A stretch of DNA of 64,000 nucleotides, taken from contig CAZIDN010000007.1 in the NCBI GenBank assembly GCA_964537875.1, positions 1 through 64,000 of the forward strand, written 5' to 3'. Shown piece after piece: positions 62,983-64,000 of the stretch (positions are counted from its first letter, which is position 1; the number at the start of each line of letters is the position of its first letter). Under the pieces are notes generated by a model. The model searched no databases. It was not told the DNA's origin and saw only the letters and a program-made list of their open reading frames with translations. Source of the DNA: JAPKZH01 sp964537875. GTDB taxonomy: Bacteria > Acidobacteriota > Aminicenantia > Aminicenantales > UBA4085. The position numbers were made by a program, and so were the translations under genes.

Positions 62983-64000
62983 TCACCAGGCGATCCCGTA
63001 ATCATCGCCGAAATTGCTCGAGCCTCCCCAGAACGTGCCGTGCTTCCAGTCGAAAAAGATGGCGTTGATCGGACCGGAGGTGTATTTTTTGACATCGAGG
63101 GCATAGCCCATGGCTTTAAGCTTTTCCCGGACATCCGGCGGGACTTTCTCGTTGATCTCGAGCTTTCCCGGAATGGGCCTATGGTCATCAAAAGAGTTTC
63201 TCATCTGGTAGCTCGTGATGTTTGGCGCTTCGCAGGCCTCCTGGACATTCATCCCCCACTCCACGACATCCAGGAAAAACTGAAGCAGGTTCTGGTCCTG
63301 GGTATCCCCTCCCTGGACGGCGAAGGAAAGGAAGGGCTTCCCGTCCTTGAGGGCGAGACCGGGGGTAAGCGTGGCCCTCGGCCTTTTTCCGGGTGCGATG
63401 ACGTTGAAAGGATTCTCCGCTTCGGCCAAGACAAAGCTTTGGGCGCGCTGGCTCTGGCCGATCCCCGTCCTTCCCGCGATCACGGCCGGGACCCAGCCGC
63501 CGCTGGGGGTGACAGACACGACCCAGCCCTTTTCATCGGCCGCTTGGATGGATGTCGTGCCTCCCCAGAAACTTTCTTCCTTGGCGGCCGTCTCTTTTTC
63601 CGAGGGCGGCCACTTCTCCAAATATCTAAGGAACGGATTCTTTTTGCCTTCGTAAGGATACGGGTCGCCGGGTTTTGTTCCCGGATCGTTCCGGCTCCAA
63701 TTGATGAGCTTCATTCGCTCCTTGGCATAGGCTTTGGACAAAAGGCCTCTGATCGGTTCCTCGGGAGGAAAATAGGGATCTCCGTAATAAAAATCGCGGT
63801 CGGCGAAGGCCAAGTTCATGACCTGATAAAGCGCGTGGATGTAGCTGGCGCTGTTGAAACCCATGGATTCGAGATCCAGGTTCTCCAGCATGTTCAGCGC
63901 CTGGAGCATCACCGGTCCCTGGACCCAGGAATTCAGCTTGTATACGTCGATCCCTTTGTACCTTCCCATCACCGGTTCTTCGATATAGACCTTCCATTTG
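62983..64000 (-). CDS. ggt: Gamma-glutamyltransferase, C-terminal part (runs off the window)
   Basis: At least 338 codons, still open at the window edge (the frame reads ...KWKVYIEEPVMGRYKG). It covers the end of the large and all of the small subunit of a GGT: the autoprocessing/nucleophile threonine is in FWGGTTSIQAADEKGWVVSVTPS, followed by AGRTGIGQSQRAQSFVLAEAENPFNVIAPGKRPRATLTPGLALKDGKPFLSFAVQGGDTQDQNLLQFFLDVVEWGMNVQEACEAPN and the final GGSSNFGDDYGIAW. The family cleaves gamma-glutamyl bonds of glutathione and related peptides, usually in the periplasm. The N-terminus and signal are outside the window. Confidence 0.92.
   Translation of the reverse strand, partial: KWKVYIEEPVMGRYKGIDVYKLNSWVQGPVMLQALNMLENLDLESMGFNSASYIHALYQVMNLAFADRDFYYGDPYFPPEEPIRGLLSKAYAKERMKLINWSRNDPGTKPGDPYPYEGKKNPFLRYLEKWPPSEKETAAKEESFWGGTTSIQAADEKGWVVSVTPSGGWVPAVIAGRTGIGQSQRAQSFVLAEAENPFNVIAPGKRPRATLTPGLALKDGKPFLSFAVQGGDTQDQNLLQFFLDVVEWGMNVQEACEAPNITSYQMRNSFDDHRPIPGKLEINEKVPPDVREKLKAMGYALDVKKYTSGPINAIFFDWKHGTFWGGSSNFGDDYGIAW

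Overview
The window reads as chromosomal DNA of an anaerobic, saccharolytic, Gram-negative bacterium. Outer-membrane barrels, Tat and Sec signal peptides, a superoxide reductase/rubrerythrin defence set and a membrane-bound [NiFe] hydrogenase support this. The mix of tricorn-like and S41-type peptidases, six-bladed propellers, many-PAS histidine kinases, scattered glycoside hydrolases and dispersed TTTGACCCC hairpins resembles candidate phylum Aminicenantes (OP8) or relatives within Acidobacteriota. That placement is an inference; no rRNA or marker gene is present. No tRNA, rRNA or CRISPR array was seen.

Layout: 0-6.5 kb is an accessory stretch with an AT-rich hypothetical gene, an SDR oxidoreductase, a propeller gene plus a 5'-truncated copy of it, a RelBE-type toxin-antitoxin pair and a MacB-type permease. 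6.6-9.7 kb carries a secreted esterase, signal peptidase I, a 60-residue protein and a NuoN relic. 9.78-19.2 kb is one 11-gene operon for a membrane [NiFe] hydrogenase built on the complex I plan (three antiporter-like subunits, then J, K, A, B, C, D, H and I homologues), followed by a HycI-type maturation protease. Its promoter lies so close to the first ATG that the mRNA should be almost leaderless. 20.9-23.3 kb has GH172/DUF2961 and GH130 genes. 23.4-24.9 kb is a PerR-desulfoferrodoxin-rubrerythrin operon with a Per box over the start. 24.9-28.8 kb holds a glucuronokinase-like GHMP kinase, a Tat-exported TIM-barrel protein, a DUF1080 protein and a sugar nucleotidyltransferase. 28.9-37.2 kb has a Ser/Thr kinase, a tricorn-like protease, a membrane M48 peptidase with zinc ribbons, and a two-repeat helical His protein. 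37.3-45.3 kb is mainly glycan-related: a URO-D-like protein coupled to GH38 mannosidase, a TorF-like porin, GH127 and a serine beta-lactamase-fold hydrolase. 45.5-53.9 kb is signalling (HD-GYP regulator, 1679-residue hybrid kinase, Cph1/Rcp1-like pair). 54.0-64.0 kb returns to secreted proteins: CBM9-like, GH10-like, a peptidase/propeller/Omp85-type barrel fusion, GH3 with PA14, and gamma-glutamyltransferase.

The most unusual signal is two families of dispersed hairpins. Family A (seven clear copies, 2.8-23.4 kb) has a fixed GGGGTCAAA/TTTGACCCC outer stem and a fixed loop, while the middle of the stem changes from copy to copy with compensating substitutions. All copies share one orientation and lie just beyond 3' ends of genes. 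Family B (four copies, 19.3-41.1 kb) is the reverse design: a nearly identical GC-rich core of about 68 nt, flanked in each copy by a different inverted repeat (perfect for 26-31 bp in three copies, imperfect in the fourth). No transposase, reverse transcriptase or HUH enzyme is visible in the window.
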